Shown: positions 26,033 through 36,221, numbered from the stretch's first letter. The stretch: 64,000 nucleotides of DNA from an uncultured Duncaniella sp. (GCA_910587165.1 CAJUKP010000002.1:124001-188000), one strand, 5' to 3'. Notes: generated by a model not told the origin, from the letters alone. Numbers and translations: made by a program.

Positions 26033-29000
26033 ATGGAAAAACATGAGAAAAAGACATTCCCGATAAAAGGGAGCAAGATTGCCGGCGGCAATATGTATTT
26101 TGAGATCAGTTTTCAAGGTCGGGAGCAAGACATAAGAGCGTTTGAATTCCAAAGGCAGAACAGGCCAACTCAACTCAACTGTATTGTAAAAGATTTCGAC
26201 GAGACCGGCCACCCGATATTCATGCAGGATATAGCAGCTATACTCCTTCAGATCTATGTCATAGGAGAAGTATATGAATTTAGAGTGAAGACCGATCTTA
26301 TAGCCGGGAAATATTACGACGTATGCGACTGGAACGGGTTAAGGTTTAGGCTTAATGTGTACCATCACGAACGACTTCATTACAACGAGATCGTAAGATG
26401 CCGTGTAAAGGACATCAAAATGGTATGGCTTGATCTCGAACTTGTGAGCGATCATCGTTTCGGTATTCCTCTTTTCACTCCCGAAGATTTCCTTGCGCTT
26501 GATACATCGGGCAATAATATGGCCCACAGGTATCTCAGATTCATATTCCGGAACTTTCCGGAACTTTCGGAGGCTCGTGCGATGTTGAAGAACGGCAATC
26601 CTATATGGGTGATGAATGTCGCCGAGACCGTGGCAAGGAATCTCACCGAATGGCTCAACAGTGATATCAAACGTGATGAGCCGGCATCAGTCCGGGCACT
26701 CCGCGAGAGACGTTCGCAACTTCAGCGTCGGGCCATGCTTGCGTCATTCAACTCCATGTGCATCAATCTGCTCGAGAACTCTCCATATCTGCGCGAATGT
26801 TCTCCCAGGGAACGCGAGGAATATCAGGACAGGCTGAACAGAATCATCACCCACACAGGCGACTACCTTAAAGCTTTCAATCTCATCATAGAGAAACGCG
26901 ACCGTACATATATAGATGAAACTCTTGATCGTCTGAAACTTTCAGGTTATCTCTATAATCCGGAGGAGCGTATGCGTGTCGCGATGGCTCTTTTCTCACT
27001 CCGCAAGAAGAGTGTGTCCAACTATATTGACAACATACTTGATATAATCTGTGAGTCTCATTCCAATACCCGTTTCATGCATCTCTTTGCAAAAGCTTTC
27101 ATCGAGATGCTTGATATGTATATATCAAACGAAAGCCGTTACATCGACGTGCTCACCAGAATGACTGACCGCACCGCGATTTTCCAGATTATAAAGGCTC
27201 TCGCCATACGCCTCCTTCTGAATGAGAAAGAAGACGAGTCGCAAAAAACGCTCTACCGGTCAATGCTATACCGATATGCGACACTTGTCCTGATGGGTGG
27301 CAGAGAAGTGCTGGTGAAGAAATCATTGCTTGCCTTGTTTGATGTCACTGTGCCGATTGAGTTCAAATGGAAAGACATCAATGACATCACTCTACTGTGC
27401 TCGAAACTCACGGTGTCAGTCCCGCGTCACGACAAGGAACCCTACGTATTCGAAGGGAATAATGCTCTGATGACTTTGAATGACGGAAGCCTTTTCTTTA
27501 CCCCTCTGCAGATGGGAGAGCACATGAGGAATTGTCTGCCGTCTGATCTCTTCGGTACCAGAAAGATACGTATTCTTCTCAATGAGAGATTGGAAGAGAA
27601 AATTAAAGCTTCCCGTAACGACATAATGCAATTCCGACGTCTGTGGCGTGAGATCGAACGTTCTCTCTTTGCCAAAAACCAGATTCTACGAGCCAGACCT
27701 GAAGGCATCGCCCCGGATGTGAATGACAAGATGCTCATCAGGATCACGGAGAAGGTGCCCGACAGGTGGTATGATTATCGCGTTGTGATAGAGGATCCCA
27801 CCTATGCCGGGGAAGGCGTGATCACGCCCAAACAGATAGTCTCTTATCCTATAAAACCGTTAGCCGATACGTTTAAGAATGAAAACGGTGATTATTGTCT
27901 ATATGAAGCGACTGTAGAGCGACGCGATGAAAACGGAGTGCTTTATTTCAATATGAGGGACGACATACACGCTTTCCTCAGAGAGAGCCTCGAAGTTGGA
28001 GAAATGTGGACCGTGCAGGTCAGCATGGTCAATCCGGACCGTTATCTATGTATCAGCGAAGGAGGGTTCTCTTTGTTCATATATAGAAATCTTGTTGACG
28101 AGGAGCTGCATCAAGGAGATTTTATCCATGCCGTTATCGAGGAGATATATCCGAATTCGGTTATCAGGGCTTCCTATGCAGGCAGAACCGATGAGACATT
28201 CATGCAGACCGCAGCATTCAAATGTCTTCTTGACAACTATTGCGGCGATAATTTCTATAAGGATGAGTATGACGACGATGTAAACTCTGAGTCTGAGGCC
28301 CAGATTGAAGAGGCTGTAGCTGCAAGCAACTTCATAGAGCCCGAGCAGATGAGGGAACTCATCCATATCATCGACCGTGAGGGTATGCTCAGGGAGAATC
28401 ATATAGACACATACAACTATCTTGCCGTGGCAAGAATCATGGCCATTTTGCTCAACGATTCCCATCTGTCCGATTACTTCGCCAACCGCATGGAACTCGT
28501 CGAGACAATCCAACTTTTCGGCGACAATGGAAAGATTGATGAAGACCGTCTTGAAAAACTTCTGAGCGATAACGAAGATTTCATATCCTCATATCCCGAT
28601 ATCGAGATGAAACTCACCCGGCTCCGTATCATCAGTCAGCTTGACAAGCCGGAAATTCCTGAATGGCTATGGAATCTTACACGTGATGCAAAGGATAAGG
28701 TCACACTACAGTTGGCAAGACTTGTGACATCCCACAATATGCTTCTTCAGAGCAATCTTTTCGAAGTTCTGAACACCATCCGAATAAAGATCTACCGGCT
28801 TATGAATCTGAAGTTACATCTTCCCGATAATTTCAAAGTGGCAGAGGAGGATCAGACTACAGAGCTAAAGACATCAATCATCTACCCGGCCGGTAATCAT
28901 ATGCTGCCGGCAGAGCGGGAGCAGATCACGGAGATTCTCAAGGTCGTTTCATCGTTCCTCAATACCCGCGGCGGTCGCCTGTACATAGGTGTTGACAACT

Positions 29001-29332
29001 CCGGATATGCTGTCGGGCTTCATGCCGATTTCACATATCTGAACAATCGCCATGAGAATTATGATGTCGCGGATGTCAAAGATAAGTTCGACCGGACAAT
29101 CCGTGATGCGATACATTCCCGCCTGGGACGTGTGGCAAATGGCAAGGTGTCGGGTGTATTCGAGACTGTCGGTGACAAGATTATCTACCGTCTTGACATC
29201 GAGCCCTCTCCCGAAGTGGCCATGGTGGATGGTGTGGCATACGAGCGCCAGGGAACAAGCAAATGGATCATCCCGGCATCCGATATAGCCAAATTCCAAG
29301 CTTCGAGAGCTGAGGAGTTGGCGATGCTATGA
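26033..29332 (+). CDS. Large protein with C-terminal Schlafen/AlbA_2 domain and OB-like segments
   Basis: A 1099-aa soluble, highly charged protein. The C-terminal part (about 935-1060) carries the Schlafen AlbA_2 pattern: acidic ELKTS (Glu about 944), then SFLNTRGGRLYIGVDNSGYA. This domain occurs in DNA- or RNA-binding proteins and in many putative helicase or defence proteins. The N-terminal 140 residues and a segment near 615-690 look like repeated OB/S1-type beta modules; this is inference from strand pattern only. The middle is helical, with basic runs such as RALRERRSQLQRRAML. I see no Walker motifs, helicase or nuclease residues. A perfect 42-base palindrome terminates it. Probably nucleic-acid linked; exact role unknown. 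Confidence 0.8.
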   Translation: MEKHEKKTFPIKGSKIAGGNMYFEISFQGREQDIRAFEFQRQNRPTQLNCIVKDFDETGHPIFMQDIAAILLQIYVIGEVYEFRVKTDLIAGKYYDVCDWNGLRFRLNVYHHERLHYNEIVRCRVKDIKMVWLDLELVSDHRFGIPLFTPEDFLALDTSGNNMAHRYLRFIFRNFPELSEARAMLKNGNPIWVMNVAETVARNLTEWLNSDIKRDEPASVRALRERRSQLQRRAMLASFNSMCINLLENSPYLRECSPREREEYQDRLNRIITHTGDYLKAFNLIIEKRDRTYIDETLDRLKLSGYLYNPEERMRVAMALFSLRKKSVSNYIDNILDIICESHSNTRFMHLFAKAFIEMLDMYISNESRYIDVLTRMTDRTAIFQIIKALAIRLLLNEKEDESQKTLYRSMLYRYATLVLMGGREVLVKKSLLALFDVTVPIEFKWKDINDITLLCSKLTVSVPRHDKEPYVFEGNNALMTLNDGSLFFTPLQMGEHMRNCLPSDLFGTRKIRILLNERLEEKIKASRNDIMQFRRLWREIERSLFAKNQILRARPEGIAPDVNDKMLIRITEKVPDRWYDYRVVIEDPTYAGEGVITPKQIVSYPIKPLADTFKNENGDYCLYEATVERRDENGVLYFNMRDDIHAFLRESLEVGEMWTVQVSMVNPDRYLCISEGGFSLFIYRNLVDEELHQGDFIHAVIEEIYPNSVIRASYAGRTDETFMQTAAFKCLLDNYCGDNFYKDEYDDDVNSESEAQIEEAVAASNFIEPEQMRELIHIIDREGMLRENHIDTYNYLAVARIMAILLNDSHLSDYFANRMELVETIQLFGDNGKIDEDRLEKLLSDNEDFISSYPDIEMKLTRLRIISQLDKPEIPEWLWNLTRDAKDKVTLQLARLVTSHNMLLQSNLFEVLNTIRIKIYRLMNLKLHLPDNFKVAEEDQTTELKTSIIYPAGNHMLPAEREQITEILKVVSSFLNTRGGRLYIGVDNSGYAVGLHADFTYLNNRHENYDVADVKDKFDRTIRDAIHSRLGRVANGKVSGVFETVGDKIIYRLDIEPSPEVAMVDGVAYERQGTSKWIIPASDIAKFQASRAEELAML

Positions 29333-29338
29333 CAAGTA

Positions 29339-29380
29339 TGACAAGAGGCCGTGGATTTCGAAATCCACGGCCTCTTGTCA
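29339..29380 (+). terminator. Terminator with a perfect 42-base palindrome
   Basis: TGACAAGAGGCCGTGGATTT followed by CG and its exact complement form a gapless 21-bp dyad; TTCCGTTTTTTT follows on the plus strand. It starts 7 bases after the AlbA_2 gene. Confidence 0.8.
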
Positions 29381-29398
29381 TTCCGTTTTTTTGATTGA

Positions 29399-31102
29399 TT
29401 ATTTCTTATGGATATTTTTGTGATTGATTTTCCACACTACAGCATTGTAGGGCGATATCATTGTACGGAACGGTTCCGAAGCGGATATTGTCTTGAGATC
29501 GACATCGCCCGATAGAAGCTCTCTCGCGGAAACCTCACCCTCAGGAATGTTGAGCATCTCAAGGGCATGGCGCGGAATATTGACTGCAAGATCACAGGAG
29601 TTTTCCGAGAAATTGACCGCTGTAACAAGTGTCACGCCGTCACAGCTACGGAGGAAAACATACTGGCGGTGAGGATTGAGGGTAGGGTTCTGATAGTTGA
29701 CATACATCAGATCGTAGAAACGGCCCTCGGATATCGCTCTCTCTCTGTTACAAAGATTCAATATGGTGGCATACTTGGCACGGAGCCAACGTTCCCTCGG
29801 AGTCAGCAGCGATCCATCAGGATTGCCATCGTTATACCATCTGCGAAGAGTCGGTACACTCCAGTAGTCAAAAATAGTGGTGCGTCCGTCATAGCCGCTG
29901 AAGCCTTCGGAGTCAGTGGCTTGTTCGCCAAGTTCCTGACCCGCGTATATCATCATGGGACCGGTGGATATCATGGAGCTGACAATGAGTGAAGGAATCA
30001 CCTTGGCCGGATCTCCGGCATAAAACTTGGATCCGAAACGCTGTTCATCGTGGTTTTCGAGGAAGTTCAGCATATGAGGCTGTATTCCCTCTACTGTCTG
30101 CCAGCAGTTGGTGATCGTAGCAGCGGAATAGTTGGAACATTGAATGCCGCGTAATGTATCATAAAGATTCACCTTGTCATACAGATAGTCAAAACCGCCG
30201 GTGAAGATGAAATTGCGGTAGAGGCCCACGTCATAGATCTCAGCGATGAATTTGACTTGCGGATAACGGTCCTTCACATTAGGAATCGCCCACTGCCAGA
30301 ACTCAAGAGGAACCATGAACACCATATCACAGCGGAATGCGTCGACTCCTTTCGATGCCCAGAAGCGCAGGATATGAAGCATCTTGAACCATGTATCCGG
30401 AATCGGATCATAGTGTCCGCTTCCGTCTCCGGGATCACGCCCATAATTGAGCTTTACCGTTTCATACCAATCGTTGATCCCCGGGAATGCCGAGAAGCAG
30501 TCGTTGCCGGTAGCTTTGGCGGGAAATTCCACATAAGCCTTCTTGCCGCTGCCCAGATCAAACGAAGGGGCGAAAAGCTGGCGGGTGATGTAATAGTAAT
30601 TGTTTCCCGGGTCGAAGAATTTGTCGGTATTGTCATTGTGGCCGAAATCCTCGATACCTGCAGGCGCGCTGTCACTATGATAGCGGCGGGCGGTATGGTT
30701 CGGCACAAAGTCGATTATCACTTCCATACCGGCGTCATGCGTGCGTGCCACAAGCTGCTCAAATTCCTTCATTCTGTCGGGCACACTTTCAGCCAAATCG
30801 GGATCCACATCATAGTAGTCCTTTATGGCGTAGGGAGATCCGGCTTCGCCCTTGACAACATGGGGATTGTCAGGAGGCAATATCCCGTTGTCGCTATAGT
30901 CTGTCTTTGTCGCGTGTTCAATGATACCTGTGTACCATACGTGCGTCACACCAAGTTCCTTTATAGACTGGAGAACGCTTTCGGTGATCTGATTCATTTT
31001 TCCACACCCGTTCTGAGAGATTGTCCCGTTAGGGACGCACGTAGGATTGCTGTTGGTGAACAGACGGGGGAGAAGCTGATAGATGATTGGTTTGCGGTTC
31101 AT
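29399..31102 (-). CDS. GH13 alpha-amylase-family enzyme
   Basis: A 567-aa GH13 (beta/alpha)8-barrel protein with the four conserved regions in order: region I DFVPNH, region II GVDAFRCDMVF with the nucleophile Asp in FRCD, region III FIAEIYD with the acid/base Glu, and region IV FLENHDEQ. There is no signal peptide, so it is probably cytoplasmic. The N-terminus IIYQLLPRLF is typical of GH13 sugar-cleaving or transferring enzymes. Substrate (alpha-glucan, trehalose or other) is undetermined. It overlaps the upstream patatin gene by 4 bases (ATGA). Confidence 0.88.
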   Translation of the reverse strand: MNRKPIIYQLLPRLFTNSNPTCVPNGTISQNGCGKMNQITESVLQSIKELGVTHVWYTGIIEHATKTDYSDNGILPPDNPHVVKGEAGSPYAIKDYYDVDPDLAESVPDRMKEFEQLVARTHDAGMEVIIDFVPNHTARRYHSDSAPAGIEDFGHNDNTDKFFDPGNNYYYITRQLFAPSFDLGSGKKAYVEFPAKATGNDCFSAFPGINDWYETVKLNYGRDPGDGSGHYDPIPDTWFKMLHILRFWASKGVDAFRCDMVFMVPLEFWQWAIPNVKDRYPQVKFIAEIYDVGLYRNFIFTGGFDYLYDKVNLYDTLRGIQCSNYSAATITNCWQTVEGIQPHMLNFLENHDEQRFGSKFYAGDPAKVIPSLIVSSMISTGPMMIYAGQELGEQATDSEGFSGYDGRTTIFDYWSVPTLRRWYNDGNPDGSLLTPRERWLRAKYATILNLCNRERAISEGRFYDLMYVNYQNPTLNPHRQYVFLRSCDGVTLVTAVNFSENSCDLAVNIPRHALEMLNIPEGEVSARELLSGDVDLKTISASEPFRTMISPYNAVVWKINHKNIHKK

Positions 31103-31926
31103 ACAATGGTCTGTTTCTTCTTTAGAGCTGCATCGGCCGGTCTGACAAACCCCGAGTCAAGCAAAGCTGAGACGGTGCTGTCATAGCCCGACCGGAACAC
31201 TCTGTTGATTTCCTTGAGGTTAAATACTTTGTATTTTGCTATGTCGTTAATTGAGACGGCCAGATCACACATCTGCATCTGCTCGATGGAGTTGGTCTTC
31301 ACGAGCAGGTCATAGGTGCGCTGGGCTATATCGAGAATAGATTTAGGTTTCCCTCTGCGTGGCACCGGAGAGCAGTTGATGCCGATAAGATATTTGCAAC
31401 AGTCACGAAGCACCCATGCCGGCAGATTGGCGGTGACTCCACCATCAACGTATGTGATTCCTTTGATGTTTACCGGCTTGAATATAATAGGGATACTGCA
31501 TGATGCGGATACACACTCAGCTATATCCCCTTCAGAGAAAGCCGCACGGGAGTAGTTGTCGAGATCTGTAGCACATACTATTCCCGGAAGAGGAAGTTCG
31601 CTCAGATCCCGGTAGGGGATATGCTTTCTGAGGAATTTCTTGAATCCATCCATTGAGAAAAAGCCTTCGCGCGGAACGCCGATCTCAGCAAAATCCGTAA
31701 ATTTCGCATCGGAGAAGACTTTGAGAATCTCATCGGGTTTCATTCCGGAACAATACATGACTGTCACAACTGACCCCGCGCTCACTCCGGCCACGATATC
31801 GGGCTTTATACCCATCTCCTCAAGAGCCTTCAACGCTCCGGCATGGGCAAATCCCCTCGCGCCTCCTCCGCTAAGGACGAGGCCTACTTTATAGGGCTTA
31901 CGTGAAAATCTGAGCATATCAAGCAT
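31099..31926 (-). CDS. Patatin-like phospholipase
   Basis: A 275-aa patatin-fold hydrolase with a Ser-Asp dyad. The oxyanion loop is LSGGGARGFAHAGAL near the N-terminus, the nucleophile is in GVSAGSVV, and the dyad Asp is in YVDGGVTANLP. There is no signal peptide or barrel domain, so this is the short cytoplasmic or peripheral type. The start is the ATG at 31926; ATG at 31917 is an alternative. A promoter box lies 31 bases upstream. It is probably co-transcribed with the GH13 gene. Confidence 0.9.
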   Translation of the reverse strand: MLDMLRFSRKPYKVGLVLSGGGARGFAHAGALKALEEMGIKPDIVAGVSAGSVVTVMYCSGMKPDEILKVFSDAKFTDFAEIGVPREGFFSMDGFKKFLRKHIPYRDLSELPLPGIVCATDLDNYSRAAFSEGDIAECVSASCSIPIIFKPVNIKGITYVDGGVTANLPAWVLRDCCKYLIGINCSPVPRRGKPKSILDIAQRTYDLLVKTNSIEQMQMCDLAVSINDIAKYKVFNLKEINRVFRSGYDSTVSALLDSGFVRPADAALKKKQTIV

Positions 31927-31957
31927 TGCGAACGGAATCAGTTGTCAAATATCTCCA

Positions 31958-31965
31958 CAAAAGTA
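31958..31965 (-). promoter_or_regulatory. -7 promoter box of the patatin-GH13 unit
   Basis: TACTTTTG on the minus strand, 31 bases upstream of the patatin ATG. Confidence 0.5.
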
Positions 31966-32071
31966 GCAAAATTTTACTATAATAAAAAGGTATTTGTTTA
32001 AAAACTGTCTGCAACTGTCCTATAATGTGAAAGACACAAGGATAGAGTATGGTTTTATGAAAAAAAATCTT

Positions 32072-32079
32072 TAAATTTG
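32072..32079 (+). promoter_or_regulatory. -7 promoter box of holB
   Basis: TAAATTTG on the plus strand ends 5 bases before the holB ATG (32085), so transcription would start at or next to the start codon. Confidence 0.5.
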
Positions 32080-32084
32080 TAGCT

Positions 32085-33221
32085 ATGAAATTCTCCGACA
32101 TACCATCTCATGAAAAGGAGAAGAGACAGCTTCATCAGCTCATCTCCGACAACAGGATCCCTCATGCCCTGCTTCTCCATGGGCCTTCCGGCAGTGGAAA
32201 ATTCATGCTTGCCAGAGCCTTCGCCCAATATCTGCATTGCAGCTCTCCGACACATGATGGCGAGCCGTGCGGAGTGTGTCCTTCTTGCCTCCAGCATTCG
32301 TCGTTCAACCATCCAGATGTTGCATACGTATTTCCGGTTGTGAAGAATGAGGGTGGACGTCGACCGCTTTCAGAAGATTTCATGGACGATTTCAAGGACT
32401 TTGTCGGTAGATCTCCGTTCATGGATTTCGAAAAATGGACCGGCTACTTCGATAAGAAAAATGTGCGCCCGACCATATATGTCGATGAGAGCAAACGTAT
32501 TGAGGAGCGTCTTTCAGTGACAGCACTGACATCGAAATGGAAGATTGTGATTTTATGGCTGCCTGAGCTTATGGGCGAGGAGGCAGCCAACAAGTTATTG
32601 AAACTTATTGAGGAACCGGCGGAAGGCACAGTATTTATACTTGTAAGCAATAACGCCGCTGCAATTCTTCCGACCATACGTTCGCGTTGCAGACCGCTCG
32701 AAGTGTCGCGTCTCGCCGACCGTGATGTGGCCGTTTGGCTATGCGACCGTCTTTCTATGGATGAGACCGAGGCCAAGGCGGTCGCCCATGTGGCTGAAGG
32801 CAATGTCAATGCCGCATTACGTGGCCTTGATGCCGCCAGCAGGTCAAGAATGTATTTTGATCTTTTTGTAAGACTGATGCGGCTTGCATACATGAGAGAT
32901 GTAAAAGGCATGAAAGAGTGGGGGACTGCTGTCGCCGATCTCGGGCGTGAGGGCGCCGTGAGATTTTTCACATATTGCACAAGGCTCATACGCGAAAATT
33001 TCATCTATAACTTCCATGTGGGCGATCTCAATTATCTCAATTCAGAGGAAGAGAAATTCAGCCGCAACTTCGCCAGGTTCATTACTGAGAAAAATGCCGA
33101 GAGAATAGTCCTTTGCATGGATAGGGCGATTGAAGATATTGCAGGAAATGCCAATGCCAAGATTGTATGTTTTGACTTTGCTGTTAAAATGATAATTCTC
33201 ATTAAGGAGGGTGTGGAATGA
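32085..33221 (+). CDS. holB: DNA polymerase III delta-prime-type clamp-loader subunit
   Basis: A AAA+ clamp-loader subunit of 378 aa that helps load the sliding clamp at replication forks. Walker A is HGPSGSGKFML (32-42); a zinc module follows with Cys in CSSPTHDGEPCGVCPSC. The stretch LMGEEAANKLLKLIEEP is the conserved SRC-preceding helix of HolB/DnaX, and TIRSRCRPLEV carries the SRC motif. It overlaps the AddB-like gene by 4 bases (ATGA). The -7 box sits directly against the ATG. Confidence 0.9.
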   Translation: MKFSDIPSHEKEKRQLHQLISDNRIPHALLLHGPSGSGKFMLARAFAQYLHCSSPTHDGEPCGVCPSCLQHSSFNHPDVAYVFPVVKNEGGRRPLSEDFMDDFKDFVGRSPFMDFEKWTGYFDKKNVRPTIYVDESKRIEERLSVTALTSKWKIVILWLPELMGEEAANKLLKLIEEPAEGTVFILVSNNAAAILPTIRSRCRPLEVSRLADRDVAVWLCDRLSMDETEAKAVAHVAEGNVNAALRGLDAASRSRMYFDLFVRLMRLAYMRDVKGMKEWGTAVADLGREGAVRFFTYCTRLIRENFIYNFHVGDLNYLNSEEEKFSRNFARFITEKNAERIVLCMDRAIEDIAGNANAKIVCFDFAVKMIILIKEGVE

Positions 33222-36211
33222 AACCGTTTCTCCAACAGGTTGCCGAGACCTATATAGCTCATGAATATTCCGGCATGATGGATTTCTGCTTTGTTTTTCC
33301 CAACAAACGAAGCGGTGTGTTTTTCAGGAACTACCTTGTGGAATTGACTGCCGGGCGTCCTTTCATTTTGCCAAAAATCATGACCATTGGCGAATTTACG
33401 GCATCACTCTCGCCGCTCGCGGAAGCTTCGAGACTCGACCGTCTTTTTTTGCTTTATAATGAATACAGCAAATTGAGCGACGATATCGCTGATTTCGATA
33501 AGTTCCTGTTCTGGGGAGAGATGATCCTTTCGGATTTCGATGATGTTGATCTGAATCTCGCCGATGCCTCAAAGCTGTTTGTCAATCTGAAACGCTATCG
33601 GGAAGTCAGCTCATATTATCTTACGCCGGAGCAGGAGGAAATTCTGGCTCGTTACTGGGGTGGACAGTTTCCACATCACACGCCGGATGAATTCTGGGCC
33701 CATCTGAAGGACGAGGAGAATACAGGTGCCGAGCAGAAATTCCTGAAGCTTTGGGAGGTGCTTGGGCCATTGTATGACAACTATCATGCAGTGCTACGCA
33801 AGGCCGGTCTTGGCTCACGGGGAATGATAGCACGCGATGCCGTGAATAATCTCGCGAAGGCTGATAAGGATTCCCTGCCGTTCCGCCGTTACATATTCGT
33901 AGGTTTCAATGTTTTGTCTCTTGCGGAAATAAAAATATTTGACATTCTGCGTGACCGTGGTCTCGCCGACTATTATTGGGATATAGCCCCGGGGGCCATG
34001 GTGGCGGACGGAAATCGGGCTGCAAGATTCATGAAGCGTAACATCAGTTGTTTCCCCTCAAGGCATCATCTTGACGATGAACGCTCAGGCGACTGTTATC
34101 CCGATATATTGGTCACTGGGGTTCCGTCAGGAGTCGGACAGGCCAAAGATGCCGGCAGATTGCTGAAATCCTGGGTGGAGGACGGTGTTATAAAAGACCC
34201 CGGGAACGCTATTGACACGGCCATTGTCCTGCCGGATGAGACACTTTTTGTCCCCATGACATTTTCTGTCCCGGATGAGATCACTGCATTTAATGTGACC
34301 ATGGGTTTCCCGATGCGGGCCACATCTTTTGCTTCGTTCATATCTCTTGTTGTCTCGCTTCAGCTGAGAGCACAACGGGCGCGTGACGAATGGTACTTCT
34401 TTCACGAGGATGTGAAGGCCCTTGTGTCACACCCTCTTCTACGAAAGATTGACACTGACGGATGCGATGCCATTCTCATGGAAATCAGAGATCGCCGTCT
34501 TTTTCTTGTACCTGAGCGGCAGTTGAGGGAAGATCAACCTTTGCTATCTCCGTTTTTCACCGCCATCAATGATTCTGATTCGATTGAAGAGGTCTATGGC
34601 TATTTCCACAGGCTTCTGTCAACCCTGCTCGGACTACTTATTCCAGATGAAGATAATGACACGACAACTGATGGCGAGGATGTTCCTGACAATGGGGAAG
34701 TCTCATCCGATAATATGGAGGCTTTTTTTGTCAGGACATATCTTGATGCTCTTGATGAACTGAAATGCGCCATTGACCGCCGTGGTGTCAGAATGAAGGA
34801 GATAACATTCATCCAGTTGCTGCAGAAAGCCATTGCATCCGTCTCGGTAAGTTTCACCGGCGAGCCGCTTAAAGGGCTTCAGATGATGGGGGTGCTCGAA
34901 ACCAGGGCTCTTGATTTCAAGAATCTTATCATACTCTCCATGAATGAGAGAGTATTTCCCCGTAAGCTTTATTCCCGATCGTTTATTCCTGACAATCTAA
35001 GACGAAGCTACGGACTTCCGACAAGTGATTTCCAGGAATCCATATTCTCATACTCGTTTTACAGACTTATATCCAGAGCCGCAAATGTCAGAATCTACTA
35101 TGACGCACGCAATGTCTCGGGACGTAACAGCGAGATGTCAAGATATATCTCCCAATTACTATATCTGTTTCCGGGAAGCAACGTAAGACATGAACTGCTG
35201 TCGTATTCCCTTACATCGACAGCAGATGAGGCGATCGTTATCAGGAAAAATCCTGATATAATGTCAAAACTCAGGGAATTCACTCCGGAGGGTGGCAAAC
35301 GGACTCTTTCGGCGTCATCAATCAATGATTATATCAATTGTCCTCTGTCATTCTATCTTAAACGTCTATGTCGTCTCGATCTTGAGGATGAAGTGATCGA
35401 CTACATGGATTCGGGTACCTACGGGAGTATTCTTCATGCTTCTGTAGAACGCCTGTACAACGACTTTCTGCAAGGAGCGGACGAGGTAAAGGTGACCGCT
35501 GAGATGCTTGACTCTGTGATAAAGTCGGCATCCAGGCTTGACAAGGTGATCACATTCGCCGTTAATGAACATTTCAATCGTCTCGGGCCGGATTGTGAAC
35601 GTCCGCTCACCGGCGAGGCTATGGTGCTTGGTGTGATAATGAAACACTTTATAACACTGCTGCTCACCGAAGAAAAGAAATTCACTCCGTTTGATTTCAT
35701 AGCCGCTGAATATGAGGTGATACGCACTATGGATATCGCCCCGGGATTATCCATCAATATACGTCAATATATCGACAGGATAGACCGTGTCTATCCCGAA
35801 GGTCACTATGGCGAGGATTCGCTCGCGCGTTTAAGGATTGTCGACTACAAGACCGGCTCTGACAATATTGATTTCAACGAGTTTGACCAGCTGTTTTCCA
35901 ATCTCGAGACAAACAGACGGAAAGCTATTGTCCAACTCATGTTCTATTGCAATGCCTACGCCGCTCATTCCCGTTATTCAGGGCCTATAACACCGGTAAT
36001 CTACCAAATGAAAACCCTGTCCACCCAGGGATTGCGGCCCATCACTTTCCGTAAGGCCCCTGTGGATGACTACAGGGAAATAAATGATGAGTTCCTCGAA
36101 CGGTTCACTAAAATCGTGAGCGAACTGTTCGATCCTGATGTCCCGTTCGTGCAAGCCCCTGACGATCACAATTGTAAATTTTGCTCGCTCACAGCAATAT
36201 GCCGAAGATAG
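33218..36211 (+). CDS. AddB-like PD-(D/E)XK nuclease family protein
   Basis: A 997-aa protein resembling the AddB subunit of the AddAB helicase-nuclease for double-strand break repair. The N-terminus (FCFVFPNKRSGVFFRNYL) replaces a functional Walker A, as in Bacteroidota AddB-like proteins. The C-terminal RecB-type nuclease shows RLRIVDYKTGS (about residue 875), with the catalytic Lys in DYKTG. A four-Cys iron-sulfur pattern is present: a Cys in INCPLSFYLKR (about 708) and NCKFCSLTAIC at the very C-terminus (984-995). No UvrD/AddA partner is in the window. It overlaps holB by 4 bases. Confidence 0.82.
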   Translation: MKPFLQQVAETYIAHEYSGMMDFCFVFPNKRSGVFFRNYLVELTAGRPFILPKIMTIGEFTASLSPLAEASRLDRLFLLYNEYSKLSDDIADFDKFLFWGEMILSDFDDVDLNLADASKLFVNLKRYREVSSYYLTPEQEEILARYWGGQFPHHTPDEFWAHLKDEENTGAEQKFLKLWEVLGPLYDNYHAVLRKAGLGSRGMIARDAVNNLAKADKDSLPFRRYIFVGFNVLSLAEIKIFDILRDRGLADYYWDIAPGAMVADGNRAARFMKRNISCFPSRHHLDDERSGDCYPDILVTGVPSGVGQAKDAGRLLKSWVEDGVIKDPGNAIDTAIVLPDETLFVPMTFSVPDEITAFNVTMGFPMRATSFASFISLVVSLQLRAQRARDEWYFFHEDVKALVSHPLLRKIDTDGCDAILMEIRDRRLFLVPERQLREDQPLLSPFFTAINDSDSIEEVYGYFHRLLSTLLGLLIPDEDNDTTTDGEDVPDNGEVSSDNMEAFFVRTYLDALDELKCAIDRRGVRMKEITFIQLLQKAIASVSVSFTGEPLKGLQMMGVLETRALDFKNLIILSMNERVFPRKLYSRSFIPDNLRRSYGLPTSDFQESIFSYSFYRLISRAANVRIYYDARNVSGRNSEMSRYISQLLYLFPGSNVRHELLSYSLTSTADEAIVIRKNPDIMSKLREFTPEGGKRTLSASSINDYINCPLSFYLKRLCRLDLEDEVIDYMDSGTYGSILHASVERLYNDFLQGADEVKVTAEMLDSVIKSASRLDKVITFAVNEHFNRLGPDCERPLTGEAMVLGVIMKHFITLLLTEEKKFTPFDFIAAEYEVIRTMDIAPGLSINIRQYIDRIDRVYPEGHYGEDSLARLRIVDYKTGSDNIDFNEFDQLFSNLETNRRKAIVQLMFYCNAYAAHSRYSGPITPVIYQMKTLSTQGLRPITFRKAPVDDYREINDEFLERFTKIVSELFDPDVPFVQAPDDHNCKFCSLTAICRR

Positions 36212-36221
36212 AAGAGCTCAC

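Noticed and set aside
30257..31186. 309-aa plus-strand ORF opposite the GH13 gene
   Set aside because: Antisense shadow; the GH13 catalytic regions are on the minus strand.
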